From positions 166,777 to 230,776 of the forward strand of contig CALDSU010000010.1 in the NCBI GenBank assembly GCA_937924525.1: DNA of 64,000 nt, in the 5' to 3' direction. The position numbers and the translations under genes were made by a program. Numbering within the stretch: the stretch's first letter is position 1; each line of letters starts with the position of its first letter. The DNA comes from an uncultured Bryobacteraceae bacterium (GTDB lineage: Bacteria > Acidobacteriota > Terriglobia > Bryobacterales > Bryobacteraceae). The notes under the pieces are model-generated. The model was given only the letters and a program-made list of their open reading frames with translations. It ran no database searches and was not told the origin of the DNA. Positions 7,423-16,447 of the stretch are shown here, piece by piece.

Positions 7423-9795
7423 CTAGCGCACGGTGATCGTCGTCTGCGGCGGCTCCACTTGGGCGGCTTCCAGCTTCGAGTTCCGCAGCGAGAGTTCGGA
7501 AAACGTCACGGGAGTGGACCCGCGCTCGCGAGTCTGAAACACAAAGGTCACCAGCGCGCCGGAGCCGCCAATGCCGCCGGCGCCGGGGACGCGGCTGAGA
7601 GATACGTACGCTTCGCCCGAATCGTTAAGGATATTGCGGGACATCGGCATGGTGCCCTTGCCATCGCTGCCCAGCAGTCCCCCCAACTGAACGTCGGTCA
7701 GGTGGACCACCTTCGGATCGTATTTGATGCGCAGGGGAACGGTGAACAGGTCGGCGGCGTTCTCGACGTTTACGGTAATGGAGACGGTTCCTCCCAGCAT
7801 CGCTTCGGTTTGGGCCGGAGCGAACACTACACGGGTCGCGCCTTGCGGTTGCGGTTTCGGCGCGGCGGGCGCGGGCGCCGGCGGGGCGGGGGATTCCGGG
7901 GCAGGGGAGGCTGGCGCCGCCGCGCCGGGAACCGGCGAGGGCGCGGGCGTTCCCGCGGGCGCCGGAGCAGCGGTGGCGCCTGCGGTCCGCCGAGGCGCGA
8001 ACCCAACCTTCACTACCTGGTCGCCGCCCACCGCCACCGGACGCAGGTTGTCCTCCCGGATCTCCGGCGACCGGACCACGTGCGGCACCAGCACGAACAG
8101 CAACTCGTTCTCACTGCGCTCCAGGGTTTCCGTCGAAAATAGCCGGCCCAGGATTGGGACAGAGGAGATAAACGGCAGGCCGCTCACGGTGCGACTTTCC
8201 TGGGTCTGGACGAGGCCGCCCAGGATGTTCGCCTCGCCCTCGCGCAGCCGCACATCGAAGACGACTTTGCGCTGGCCGATCACCGGCTGTTCGATGCCGC
8301 CAATCTCAATGCGCTCGCGCACGTTGGAAATGTCCACCTCGACGTGCATCGAAACCTCGTCCGGCCAGTGAATCTTCGGCGTGATGTCGACGTTGACGCC
8401 GACGTCCTGATATTGAAACTGAGTGTTGACCAGCGGGTTGATGCCGACGCCGCCGATGCCGGGCTGAAAGCTGCCGCTGGCGATCGGAACCCGGTCGCCG
8501 ATCTTCAGGCTGGCCTTGAAGCTGTCCGCCGCGCGCACCTGCGGCGATTGCAGAATGCGGGCTTGCCCGTCCCGGATGGCGGCCCGCAGCAGTCCGTTGG
8601 GCAGCACGATCGAGTAACCCTCCACCGAAACCTTGCGGCCCACGATGCTGCTGGAACCCGAGGAGGAGCCCGTACCGCTCCCGCCGTCGGAGGGCGCCGG
8701 CACGCCCTTGTCGTACGTGATTGGCGTATTGATCCCATTCGGGGTCATGGTGGCGGCCAGGTCGCGCGAGCGGGAGCGGCTGATCTCCATCACGAGAATG
8801 TCGACCACCACTTCGGCCTTCGGCTTGTCCAGGTCGGCGATCAGCTTTTCGGCCAGCGCGACGCGGTCGGCTTCCGCGCGCACGATGATCGCCATCTGCG
8901 CGTTATAAGTGAACAGCCGGCGGATGTCGCAAATCGAGCGGACGTTGGTGGCGATCTCCTGAAGCTCCTGCGGCGTGTTGACGTTGGTGAGATAGAAGAC
9001 CTTCATCACCTGCTCTTCGTAGTCGCGCCGCTTGGTGGTGTTGTCCTGGGTGACAAAGATGCTGCTCTCCGACAACGGCTTCCAGAACGACTTGGTGATC
9101 ACCGCGAGGTGATCCAGGGCTTCTTCCAGCGTCGCGTTCATGAACTCGACCGACTGCGGGCGACCGGGCTGCTGGGTAAAGTCCGGATCGAAGAGCACGT
9201 TGATGCCGGCGAGCTTGCCCACGGTCTCGAACAGCACCCTAGGCGGCTGGCCGTTCATCTTGAGGTTGATGGGTTGCGGCGAGAGCGGCTTGAGTTCGGG
9301 AAGCGACCGCATGCGCTCCACTTTTTCCATGGTGCGCTGCTGCGCCACCTGCGCGGGCGTGAGGCTGCGGGTGTCCGGTTCGCCCTGGCGCGCGGGGTCG
9401 GCGGCCTTTTTCTTTTCGCGCTCGATCATCTCCCGCGTGCGAATGATTTCCTGCTCCGCGATCGAGGAGCCGGGATCGATGGCGAACGCCTTCTCAAAAT
9501 CCGCCAACGCCTCCTCCAGCTTGCCCTGCTTGCGGAGGTCCTGCCCCGAGGACACGCGCGCCTGCGCGGCCCGAAACCGGGCCCGGTTGACCGCCATCTG
9601 GTAAGCCGCGTCGCGCGGGTCGCTGCTGAGCGCCTGCTCGAACAGATCGAGCGCCTTTTCGAAGTCCTTGGCCAGTTCCGCCTGCTGTCCTTGGCGAAGC
9701 AGTCGCTCGCCTTTGCGCGAACGAGCTTCGGCCACGCCGGAGAACGCCAGACCCAGCATGATGACGATTGCGGCTAACCTATTGCAGCTAAGCAT
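7423..9795 (-). CDS. Secretin (type II/III secretion family) with TPR N-terminus and cohesin-like C-terminus
   Basis: A 790-residue protein. The start at 9795 gives a good signal peptide (MLSCNRLAAIVIMLGLAFSG..., about 24 residues). Residues 25-95 form tetratricopeptide-like helices. Residues about 170-380 hold ring-building N-domains (LKMNGQPPRVLFETVGKLAGINVLFD). The secretin pore domain lies at about 388-570, with VRAADSFKASLKIGDRVPIA and the VPILGRLFSTE motif. A proline/alanine-rich linker (about 607-646) leads to a C-terminal domain (about 650-790) with the strand pattern of cohesins (SITVNVENAADLF, VPLRIKYDPKVVHL). It forms the outer-membrane channel of a type II-like secretion system or pilus; the cohesin-like tail could hold partners on the periplasmic or outer side. 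It is followed directly by two pseudopilin genes. Confidence 0.88.
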   Translation of the reverse strand: MLSCNRLAAIVIMLGLAFSGVAEARSRKGERLLRQGQQAELAKDFEKALDLFEQALSSDPRDAAYQMAVNRARFRAAQARVSSGQDLRKQGKLEEALADFEKAFAIDPGSSIAEQEIIRTREMIEREKKKAADPARQGEPDTRSLTPAQVAQQRTMEKVERMRSLPELKPLSPQPINLKMNGQPPRVLFETVGKLAGINVLFDPDFTQQPGRPQSVEFMNATLEEALDHLAVITKSFWKPLSESSIFVTQDNTTKRRDYEEQVMKVFYLTNVNTPQELQEIATNVRSICDIRRLFTYNAQMAIIVRAEADRVALAEKLIADLDKPKAEVVVDILVMEISRSRSRDLAATMTPNGINTPITYDKGVPAPSDGGSGTGSSSGSSSIVGRKVSVEGYSIVLPNGLLRAAIRDGQARILQSPQVRAADSFKASLKIGDRVPIASGSFQPGIGGVGINPLVNTQFQYQDVGVNVDITPKIHWPDEVSMHVEVDISNVRERIEIGGIEQPVIGQRKVVFDVRLREGEANILGGLVQTQESRTVSGLPFISSVPILGRLFSTETLERSENELLFVLVPHVVRSPEIREDNLRPVAVGGDQVVKVGFAPRRTAGATAAPAPAGTPAPSPVPGAAAPASPAPESPAPPAPAPAAPKPQPQGATRVVFAPAQTEAMLGGTVSITVNVENAADLFTVPLRIKYDPKVVHLTDVQLGGLLGSDGKGTMPMSRNILNDSGEAYVSLSRVPGAGGIGGSGALVTFVFQTRERGSTPVTFSELSLRNSKLEAAQVEPPQTTITVR

Positions 9796-9840
9796 CTTAA
9801 TACGCAGCACGTGGTAAGATAGGGGAGCGGGTCCCATTCA

Positions 9841-9861
9841 CCAGTCTTTGACGAAGTCTGG
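9841..9861. promoter_or_regulatory. Imperfect dyad in the secretin/smpB divergent region
   Basis: CCAGTCTT and AAGTCTGG at 9841-9848 and 9854-9861 form an imperfect inverted repeat (one mismatch) around TGACG. It sits in the 89-base space between the divergent secretin and smpB genes. It may be a binding site or an smpB leader hairpin; no direct evidence. Confidence 0.25.
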
Positions 9862-9884
9862 AACCTGGACGTGTAGGGGAAAAA

Positions 9885-10376
9885 TTGGCGCGCACCAAGG
9901 CAGCGGCGAAGGACAGCGGCGTCCGGATTCTCAGCGATAACCGGCGGGCCGGACACGACTATTTTCTGATGGATCGCTACGAGGCCGGCATGGTCCTGAC
10001 GGGCACCGAAGTGAAGGCCGCCCGGGCGGGCAAAGTCCAGTTGCGCGACGCCTATGCCACCATCGAGAAGAACGAGGCCTGGCTGATAAATGCGCACATT
10101 TCCGAGTACTCCCACGGCAACATCGCCAATCATCCTCCCGGGCGCCAGCGCAAGTTGTTGCTCCACCGGGAAGAGATTCGCAAGTTGCAGGGGAAGACAC
10201 AAGAGAAAGGCCTCTCTTTGGTGCCGACCAAGATGTACCTGAAGGACGGCCGGATCAAGTGCGAACTGGCGCTGGCGCGAGGCAAGAAGTTTCACGACAA
10301 GCGCGAGGCCGAACGCGCGCGCGGCGCGGAGGCCGAGGCGCGCGAGGCGATCCGCCACCACAAGACCCGCGGGTAG
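9885..10376 (+). CDS. smpB: SsrA-binding protein
   Basis: A 163-residue SmpB, which binds tmRNA and brings it to stalled ribosomes for trans-translation. The family motifs are clear: [66 protein letters not shown] and the basic tail [10 protein letters not shown]. It starts with TTG at 9885, four bases after an AGGGG ribosome-binding site; no ATG or GTG fits better. The tmRNA gene itself is not seen nearby. pepA follows 21 bases downstream, and both may be on the transcript that continues into the tetrapyrrole genes. Confidence 0.95.
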   Translation: MARTKAAAKDSGVRILSDNRRAGHDYFLMDRYEAGMVLTGTEVKAARAGKVQLRDAYATIEKNEAWLINAHISEYSHGNIANHPPGRQRKLLLHREEIRKLQGKTQEKGLSLVPTKMYLKDGRIKCELALARGKKFHDKREAERARGAEAEAREAIRHHKTRG

Positions 10377-10397
10377 ACCCGCTACTGGAAACGCTCG

Positions 10398-11852
10398 ATG
10401 AAAATCAACCTGGTTCCTGATCCGATCCATTCCCTTCCGGGCGACGCAGCCGTCCTGGTCGCGTTTGAGGGACAGTCCGGCGGTCCTGCCGGCAAATTTC
10501 TCGAAGAGTTGGCCGCCAGCCGGGAGTTCACCGGCAAGTTATTCGATACCGCCTTGCTTCACTGGCCGGAGGGCTTCGCGGCGCGCCGCCTGCTGCTGGT
10601 GGGCGGCGGCAAGCCGGAGCAATTCTCTCTGCGATTGCTTCGCCAGGCGGCCGGCGTCGCGGTGCGAGTGCTGAAAGGCAAAGGTTGCCGGGAAGCGGCG
10701 ATGGCGTTGCCGGAATTGCTGGCCGGGGCGCCGGCCGTGTCCGCCTGGGTGGAGGGCGCCATGCTGGGCCAATGGGAGCCGGACCGGCACAAGTCCGAAA
10801 GAGAAGATTCCACCGCCCTGGAAGCCCTCGCGGTCGCGGGGGCGGGGGCCGGAGCCGAACTGGAAGCCGCCGCCGCGCGCGGCCGCGCGATCGCCGAAGC
10901 GCAAAACTTCGCGCGCGAACTGGGGAACGAACCCTCCAACCGGTTGCCTCCGCTCGAGCTGGCCCGTCAGGCCCGCGAACTGGCGTCCCGCTGCGGTCTG
11001 GACTGCGAGGTGCTCGACCAGGACCGCATGCGCCAGATGGGGATGGGCGCGCTGCTGGGCGTGGCTCAGGGCAGCGCCGAACCGCCCGCGCTGATCGTGC
11101 TGCGGTACCGGCCGGAGCGCGCCACAACCTCCGATCACTTGGGACTGCTGGGCAAAGGGGTCACCTTCGATTCCGGCGGCCTGTCCATCAAACCTGCCGA
11201 TGGCATGGAAAAAATGAAGTACGACATGGCCGGCGGCGCGGCGGTGCTCGGCGCGATGCAGGCCCTCGCGCAACTCAAGCCCCCGTTGGCGGTCACCGCG
11301 CTGATTCCCGCCGTCGAAAACATGACCGGAAGCCGGGCCCAGCGGCCCGGCGATATCGTCACCACCCTCTCCGGCAAGACCGTCGAAGTGCTGAACACCG
11401 ACGCCGAAGGCCGGCTGATTCTGGCCGATGCGCTGACCTACGCCAGGCAGTTGGGCTGCACCCACCTGGTGGACGCCGCCACGCTGACCGGCGCGGTCGT
11501 CGTGGCCTTAGGCCATCTGCGCGTCGGCGTTTTTTCCAACCACGACGCTTTCCAGGCTCGCGTGCTCGCGGCGGCGGACGCGGAGGGAGAGCGCATGTGG
11601 GCGCTGCCGATGGACGACGATTACAAGGAATCCTTAAAGTCGGCTTTCGCCGATGTTTCCAACGTGGGCGGCCGGTGGGCCGGCGCGATTACCGCGGCGA
11701 TTTTCCTGAAGGAGTTCGCGCAGGATACTCCCTGGGTCCACCTGGACATCGCGGGCACGGCGTGGCAGGACGAGGCCAAGCCGTACGCCGCCAAGGGACC
11801 GACCGGCGTGGGGGTGCGCACGTTGGTGCGCCTGGCGGCGGATTGGGTCTAG
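10398..11852 (+). CDS. pepA: Leucyl aminopeptidase (M17 family)
   Basis: A 484-residue cytosolic aminopeptidase of the M17 family, a hexameric two-metal enzyme removing N-terminal residues from peptides. The C-terminal catalytic domain is complete: LLGKGVTFDSGGLSIKPADGM (metal Lys/Asp region, near residue 255), MKYDMAGGAAVLG, and the diagnostic NTDAEGRLILADAL (about 334-347). The N-terminal macro-like domain is less conserved, as is usual. The start ATG at 10398 is preceded by a weak ribosome site. It is followed after 11 bases by the cobA/hemD fusion, so it is probably part of the same operon; its link to heme synthesis is positional only. PepA of some bacteria also binds DNA, which cannot be judged here. 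Confidence 0.95.
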   Translation: MKINLVPDPIHSLPGDAAVLVAFEGQSGGPAGKFLEELAASREFTGKLFDTALLHWPEGFAARRLLLVGGGKPEQFSLRLLRQAAGVAVRVLKGKGCREAAMALPELLAGAPAVSAWVEGAMLGQWEPDRHKSEREDSTALEALAVAGAGAGAELEAAAARGRAIAEAQNFARELGNEPSNRLPPLELARQARELASRCGLDCEVLDQDRMRQMGMGALLGVAQGSAEPPALIVLRYRPERATTSDHLGLLGKGVTFDSGGLSIKPADGMEKMKYDMAGGAAVLGAMQALAQLKPPLAVTALIPAVENMTGSRAQRPGDIVTTLSGKTVEVLNTDAEGRLILADALTYARQLGCTHLVDAATLTGAVVVALGHLRVGVFSNHDAFQARVLAAADAEGERMWALPMDDDYKESLKSAFADVSNVGGRWAGAITAAIFLKEFAQDTPWVHLDIAGTAWQDEAKPYAAKGPTGVGVRTLVRLAADWV

Positions 11853-11863
11853 CGCGGCGCGCG

Positions 11864-13357
11864 ATGGCGGGAAGAGTCTACCTGGTGGGCGCAGGTCCGG
11901 GAGATCCCGGGCTGATTACGGTGAAGGGCCGCGCCGCGTTGGAGCGCGCCGATGCCGTTCTCTATGACCACCTGGCGCCCCGGGCCCTTCTCGAGCTGGC
12001 CCCGGCGGCAGCCGAGCGCGTGTACGTCGGCAAGAAAAGAGCCGCGCATTCCCACACGCAAGCCGAAATCGCCGCCATGCTGATCGCGCGCGCCCGCCAA
12101 GGCCAGACGGTGGTGCGATTGAAGGGAGGCGATCCGTACATTTTTGGCCGGGGCGGGGAAGAGGCGGAAGCCCTCTACGACGCCGGTGTCCCCTTCGAAG
12201 TGATTCCAGGGGTCACCTCCCCCTTGGGCCTGGCGGCTTACGGCGGAGTGCCGCTTACGCACCGCGATCATACCTCGGTGGTCACCTTCATTACCGGCCA
12301 CGAGTTGGAGAAGATCGACTGGGCCGCGGCCAGCCGCGCGGAGACGCTCGTGATCTTCATGGGGCTTACCAATCTACCGGAGATCACGCGGCGGCTGCTG
12401 GCGGCCGGGCGGTCCGGATCCAGCCCCGCGCTGGCGGTCCGTTGGGCGACTCGTCCGGACCAGAAAGCGATCGAGGCCCCGCTGGCCGAGTTGCCGGCGC
12501 GGGTGGCCGAGGCGCGCCTCAAGCCGCCCGTGACGATCGTGATTGGCGAAGTAGTCCGGCTGCGGCCGAAACTGGCCTGGTATGAGAGGCTGCCCTTGTT
12601 CGGGCAGCGGGTAGTGGTGACCCGTGCGCGCGGCCAGGCCGACGCCTTGGCAAGCCGGCTGGCCGCCCTGGGCGCGGAAGTACGGCAACTCCCCACCATT
12701 GAAGTCCAACCGCTGGAGGATTACAGCCGGCTCGATGCCGCACTGGGAGAACTGGAGACCTTCGACTGGCTGATTTTCACCAGCGTCAACGGCGTGCGCT
12801 TTTTTTTGGAGCGGCTGGACCGTTCCGGCCGGGACTTGCGGGCCTTGCGGGGGCGTCTGTGCGCCATCGGCCCGGCGACGCGTGCGGCCGTGGAGGCGCT
12901 TCATCTGCGGGTTGACGTAATGGGTAAGGAATACATCGCGGAGAGTCTGGTGGCCGCGTTGAGCGCGGAACCCTTGGAGGGCAAGCGCATCCTGCTGGCC
13001 CGGGCTGCGATCGCGCGCGATGTGCTGCCGCGGGCGTTGCGCGAGCGTGGCGCGGACGTGGTGGTGGCCGAGGCTTACCGGACGGTTCCGCCCGAGGGTC
13101 TGCGCGCGGCGATCGAGACGCTGTTCCGGCAAGGTCCGCCGCCGGATTGGGTCACTTTTACCAGTTCCTCCACGGTGGAGAATTTCGCCACGCACGCCGC
13201 GCCCGAACTGCTGCCGGCAGTGCGCGCCGCTTCCATCGGCCCGGTCACTTCCGCCACCGCCCGAAAATGGGGCATCCCCGTGGCCGCGGAAGCATCCTGT
13301 TACAACATAGAGGGTCTGGTGGCCGCAATCCTGACGAAAGGTATAATTGTTCAGTGA
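11864..13357 (+). CDS. cobA-hemD: Fused uroporphyrinogen-III C-methyltransferase / uroporphyrinogen-III synthase
   Basis: A 497-residue bifunctional enzyme. Residues 1-240 are the SAM-dependent methyltransferase CobA/SUMT: VYLVGAGPGDPGLITVKG at the start, VRLKGGDPYIFGRGGEE near 87-103, EVIPGVTSP and the GLTNLP segment. Residues about 245-497 are uroporphyrinogen-III synthase HemD: VVVTRARGQADALASRL, IFTSVNGVRFF, RLCAIGPATR and VTFTSSSTVENF. HemD closes hydroxymethylbilane to uroporphyrinogen III; CobA methylates it to precorrin-2, the branch to siroheme and cobalamin. The frame is open far upstream in pepA, but the methyltransferase starts at the ATG at 11864. The next gene starts with GTG overlapping the stop codon (GTGA), showing translational coupling. 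Confidence 0.95.
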   Translation: MAGRVYLVGAGPGDPGLITVKGRAALERADAVLYDHLAPRALLELAPAAAERVYVGKKRAAHSHTQAEIAAMLIARARQGQTVVRLKGGDPYIFGRGGEEAEALYDAGVPFEVIPGVTSPLGLAAYGGVPLTHRDHTSVVTFITGHELEKIDWAAASRAETLVIFMGLTNLPEITRRLLAAGRSGSSPALAVRWATRPDQKAIEAPLAELPARVAEARLKPPVTIVIGEVVRLRPKLAWYERLPLFGQRVVVTRARGQADALASRLAALGAEVRQLPTIEVQPLEDYSRLDAALGELETFDWLIFTSVNGVRFFLERLDRSGRDLRALRGRLCAIGPATRAAVEALHLRVDVMGKEYIAESLVAALSAEPLEGKRILLARAAIARDVLPRALRERGADVVVAEAYRTVPPEGLRAAIETLFRQGPPPDWVTFTSSSTVENFATHAAPELLPAVRAASIGPVTSATARKWGIPVAAEASCYNIEGLVAAILTKGIIVQ

Positions 13358-13752
13358 AACTCCCCATCCTGATCGCCGGGTGCGCGCTGGTGGCGCTGTG
13401 CGGAGGCTGTGGCCGGCCCGCCGAGACGCCGGAGGCCGTCCGTCAGGCCGTCATCGATCACGTATCCAGTCGCGTCAATCTTGCCTCCATGGACGTAAAC
13501 GTGTCGTCGGTCTCATTCAAAGGGGAGACGGCGGAGGCGAGCGTGGAGTTCCGTCCCAAGGACGGAACGGGCGGGTCTGGGATTCAGATGAACTACACCC
13601 TGGAGCGTCAGGGGAGCAAATGGACGGTGAAATCCAAGTCCGACGCGGGGGGTAGCCCGCATGGGGGCGGCATGATGCCCGGTCAGGAATTGCCGCCCGG
13701 CCATCCACCCACCACCAGTGACGAAGCGCCCCAGGGCGAGAAGAAGCAATGA
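13354..13752 (+). CDS. Small predicted lipoprotein in the tetrapyrrole operon
   Basis: A 132-residue exported protein of unknown function. It starts with GTG at 13354, overlapping the cobA/hemD stop, and has a short hydrophobic N-terminus (KLPILIAGCALVALCGGCGRP) containing cysteines at positions 10, 17 and 20; the last is a plausible lipid-attachment site though the lipobox is not ideal. The mature part has an alternating beta pattern (VNVSSVSFKGETAEASVEFRP, MNYTLERQGSKWTVKSK) and a low-complexity tail rich in Gly, Pro and His. The stop overlaps the next ATG (ATGA). Its position between heme genes is conspicuous, but nothing in the sequence indicates a function in tetrapyrrole synthesis. Confidence 0.75.
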   Translation: MKLPILIAGCALVALCGGCGRPAETPEAVRQAVIDHVSSRVNLASMDVNVSSVSFKGETAEASVEFRPKDGTGGSGIQMNYTLERQGSKWTVKSKSDAGGSPHGGGMMPGQELPPGHPPTTSDEAPQGEKKQ

Positions 13753-14930
13753 AGCGCGTGGCGGTGCTGGGCGGAGGTCCTGCCGGCGCCTTCGCCGCGG
13801 AGTTGTTGGCGTCGGCGGGCTTCAAGACCATTGTGCTGGATGAGAAACTCGCCTGGGAGAAGCCTTGCGGCGGCGGACTCACCTACAAGGCATATCACCA
13901 GTATCCGTTCCTGATCGACAACTCCGCCCCGAAAAAGCTGATCACCAAGACGGTTCTGGCGGCGCCGAAGGCGGGAGAGGCGTCGCTGGCCATGGAGCGT
14001 CCGCTGGTGATTTACAGCCGCCTCGATCTCAACAATCTGTTGCTGGAGCGCGCCGCCAGCGCGGGCGCGGACATTGAAAAAGCCCGCGTGCTGGCCGTCG
14101 AGCGGCGCGGGGAAGGCTGGCGGATTCAGACGCGGGGCGCCCCGGTGGAGGCGGACTTCTGTGTGGTGGCGATGGGAGCGCGCAATCCGCTCCGCGATTT
14201 TGGCACCGAACTGAAACCGGGGGACACGATGGCCGCGCTCGGCTACTACGTGCCGGGCACCCAGGAGCGAATTGAAATCCAGTTCCTGCCCCGCCTCGAG
14301 GGTTACATTTGGGTTTTTCCCCGCTGCGGCCACCTTTCCGTGGGCATTTGCGGCAAAGGAGAGCCGGCGCACGCCCTCCGGCAGCGGTTGGACCGGTATA
14401 TGGAGCAGCGCGGCATCGGCCGGCGGGACGCGGTTTTTTACAGCCATCTGCTCCCCTCGCTGGAAACGCCAAGCTGGAAGCGGAACCGGGTGGCCGGGGA
14501 GGGCTGGATGGCCATCGGTGACTCGGCCGGCCTGGTGGATCCGATTACCGGGGAGGGGCTCTACTACGCGATCCGCTCGGCGGACCTGGCGGCGCGCGCC
14601 CTGCTAGCCGAAGTCGGTTCCGTGGCCGCCAAGGTGCAGGAGTACCGGCGGCTGCTGCGGCGCGATTTTGCCGCGGATCTCGAATTCGGCTCCCGCCTCG
14701 CCAAGCGGATTTTCCACGGTAATTTCCTGTTTGGCTCGGTTACGGCACGCATGGTGCAGTTTACGCGGCACAGCCCGCGCTTCGCGCGCATCATGCAGGA
14801 TTTGTTCGCGGGCACGCAGCCCTATCTCGGCTTGAAGCAACGGCTGCTCGATAACCTGAACGGCAGCCTGCTTGAAATCGCCATGGGTTTCGGTTTCCGC
14901 CGGCTGCTGCCCGGCGCCTCCAAGAGTTGA
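13749..14930 (+). CDS. Geranylgeranyl-reductase-family FAD-dependent oxidoreductase
   Basis: A 393-residue flavoprotein with an N-terminal FAD-binding motif VAVLGGGPAGAFAAELLA (residues 4-21), the KPCGGGLTYKA signature of the geranylgeranyl reductase family near residue 38, and the second FAD motif GDSAGLVDPITGEGLYYAIRS near residue 257. These enzymes reduce isoprenoid double bonds (menaquinones, archaeal-type lipids, chlorophyll side chain) or are related hydroxylases. The natural substrate cannot be determined here; saturation of a quinone side chain is possible. It overlaps the preceding lipoprotein gene by 4 bases and is followed immediately by hemL (TGA then ATG with no gap), so coexpression with tetrapyrrole genes is nearly certain. 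Confidence 0.85.
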   Translation: MKRVAVLGGGPAGAFAAELLASAGFKTIVLDEKLAWEKPCGGGLTYKAYHQYPFLIDNSAPKKLITKTVLAAPKAGEASLAMERPLVIYSRLDLNNLLLERAASAGADIEKARVLAVERRGEGWRIQTRGAPVEADFCVVAMGARNPLRDFGTELKPGDTMAALGYYVPGTQERIEIQFLPRLEGYIWVFPRCGHLSVGICGKGEPAHALRQRLDRYMEQRGIGRRDAVFYSHLLPSLETPSWKRNRVAGEGWMAIGDSAGLVDPITGEGLYYAIRSADLAARALLAEVGSVAAKVQEYRRLLRRDFAADLEFGSRLAKRIFHGNFLFGSVTARMVQFTRHSPRFARIMQDLFAGTQPYLGLKQRLLDNLNGSLLEIAMGFGFRRLLPGASKS

Positions 14931-16205
14931 ATGATCTATTCGAAATCGGCAGACTTATTTGAGCGCGCTCAGCGCTCGATTCCGGGCGGCGTGAACTCTC
15001 CGGTGCGCGCCTTCCGCAGCGTGGGGGGCAAGCCGCTGTTCATGGCCCGCGGCGAGGGCGCGCACCTCATCGACGCGGACAGCAACCGGTTCATCGACTA
15101 CATCTGTTCCTGGGGGCCGCTGCTGCTTGGCCATCGCTGCCCCGCCGTGCTGGCGGCGATTCAGGAGGCGCTCGAGATCGGCACCAGCTTCGGCGCGCCC
15201 ACCGAGCGCGAGGTGGAACTGGCCGAGGCCATTCGGGCGGCCGTGCCCTCCGTCGAGATGGTGCGGCTGGTGAACTCCGGGACGGAAGCCACCATGGCGG
15301 CGCTGCGCGTCGCGCGCGGCTTCACGGGCAGGGAATTGACGATCAAGTTCGAGGGCTGCTACCACGGCCATGTCGATTCGCTGCTGGTGAAGGCGGGTTC
15401 GGGGATGGCGACGTTGGGCATTGCCGACACGCAGGGCGTTCCCCAAGGCTTCGCCGCCACCACGATCGCGTTGCCCTTCAACTCCATCGAAGCCGTGGAG
15501 CAGGCATTCCGGACCCACGGCGACCGCATCGCCGCCGTCATCGTCGAACCGGTGGTGGGCAACATGGGCTGCGTGCTCCCCAAGGCGGGGTTCCTGGAGG
15601 CGCTTCGCGAACTGACCGCCCGCCATGGCGCGGTGCTGATTTTCGACGAGGTGATGACCGGGTTCCGGCTTGCGCGCGGCGGCGCGCAGGAATTATATGG
15701 CATCCGGCCCGACCTGACGACGCTGGGCAAGGTGGTGGGTGGCGGCCTGCCGCTGGCCGCCTATGGCGGGCGCGCGGACATTATGCAAAAGGTCGCGCCG
15801 GTCGGTCCCGTTTACCAGGCGGGCACGCTGTCGGGCAACCCCATCGCCGTTTCGGCCGGCTTGGCCATGTTGCGCCAGATCGAGGCGCATCCGGAGATCT
15901 ACGCGACCCTCGAGCGGCTGGGTGCGGCGGTCACCGCCGAAGTCCCGCCGGGCGTTACGGTGAACCGGGCGGGCTCGATGTTCACTTTCTTTTTCACCCC
16001 GGCTCCCGTCACGGATTGGGATTCGGCAAAGAAGGCCGACACGGCGCGCTTCGGCGTCTTCTTCCGGGCGATGCTGGAGCGCGGCGTCTACCTGCCGCCG
16101 TCCCAGTTTGAAGCCGCGTTTCTCTCGGCCGCGCATACGGACCAGGACATCCAGGCCACCGTCGCGGCGGCGCGGGATTCTTTCGCGCTCGCGCTGGCGG
16201 CGTAG
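14931..16205 (+). CDS. hemL: Glutamate-1-semialdehyde 2,1-aminomutase
   Basis: A 424-residue class III aminotransferase-fold enzyme. It converts glutamate-1-semialdehyde to 5-aminolevulinate in the C5 route to heme. Seen are [18 protein letters not shown] (residues 16-33), the [16 protein letters not shown] segment, [19 protein letters not shown] (about 140-158), [11 protein letters not shown], and the PLP-lysine motif [18 protein letters not shown] (lysine about 267). It starts directly at the end of the preceding reductase gene. It is the last gene of the forward run beginning at smpB; 80 non-coding bases follow. Confidence 0.97.
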   Translation: MIYSKSADLFERAQRSIPGGVNSPVRAFRSVGGKPLFMARGEGAHLIDADSNRFIDYICSWGPLLLGHRCPAVLAAIQEALEIGTSFGAPTEREVELAEAIRAAVPSVEMVRLVNSGTEATMAALRVARGFTGRELTIKFEGCYHGHVDSLLVKAGSGMATLGIADTQGVPQGFAATTIALPFNSIEAVEQAFRTHGDRIAAVIVEPVVGNMGCVLPKAGFLEALRELTARHGAVLIFDEVMTGFRLARGGAQELYGIRPDLTTLGKVVGGGLPLAAYGGRADIMQKVAPVGPVYQAGTLSGNPIAVSAGLAMLRQIEAHPEIYATLERLGAAVTAEVPPGVTVNRAGSMFTFFFTPAPVTDWDSAKKADTARFGVFFRAMLERGVYLPPSQFEAAFLSAAHTDQDIQATVAAARDSFALALAA

Positions 16206-16284
16206 CGCCCGGCCCTTCGCAAAACTACCCGGGATGCGGAGCGCGTTCGGCGTCCCTGGTCCGCCGCGCTAGGGTGAAAAGGAT

Positions 16285-16434
16285 ATGCCCGACCCGAATC
16301 CCGCCCCGGAGTTCTACTGTCCAGTCTGCGCCCGCGCGGTCGCTGATCCGCTGCGTTGTGGCGATTGTGGTTCGCTGCTTTGCCGGGTCTGTGGCACGGT
16401 CCTCGAACTGATCGACGACTTGGGAATCGGGTGA
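16285..16434 (+). CDS. 49-residue zinc-ribbon protein
   Basis: A very short ORF with three CxxC knuckles: CPVC (residues 12-15), CGDC (25-28) and CRVC (34-37), then an acidic C-terminus ending LIDDLGIG. An AAGGA ribosome-binding site lies about 7 bases upstream of the ATG. The composition (three CxxC pairs in 26 residues) is very unlikely by chance and resembles tiny rubredoxin/zinc-ribbon proteins. It follows hemL by 79 bases and ends 14 bases before the convergent beta-helix gene. Function unknown. Confidence 0.6.
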   Translation: MPDPNPAPEFYCPVCARAVADPLRCGDCGSLLCRVCGTVLELIDDLGIG

Positions 16435-16447
16435 AGCCTGGCCGGCC

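Noticed and set aside
13749..14930. Reading the geranylgeranyl-reductase-like gene with the heme genes as (bacterio)chlorophyll synthesis
   Set aside because: No magnesium chelatase, reaction centre or other chlorophyll genes are in the window; heme/siroheme and quinone functions explain the genes equally well.
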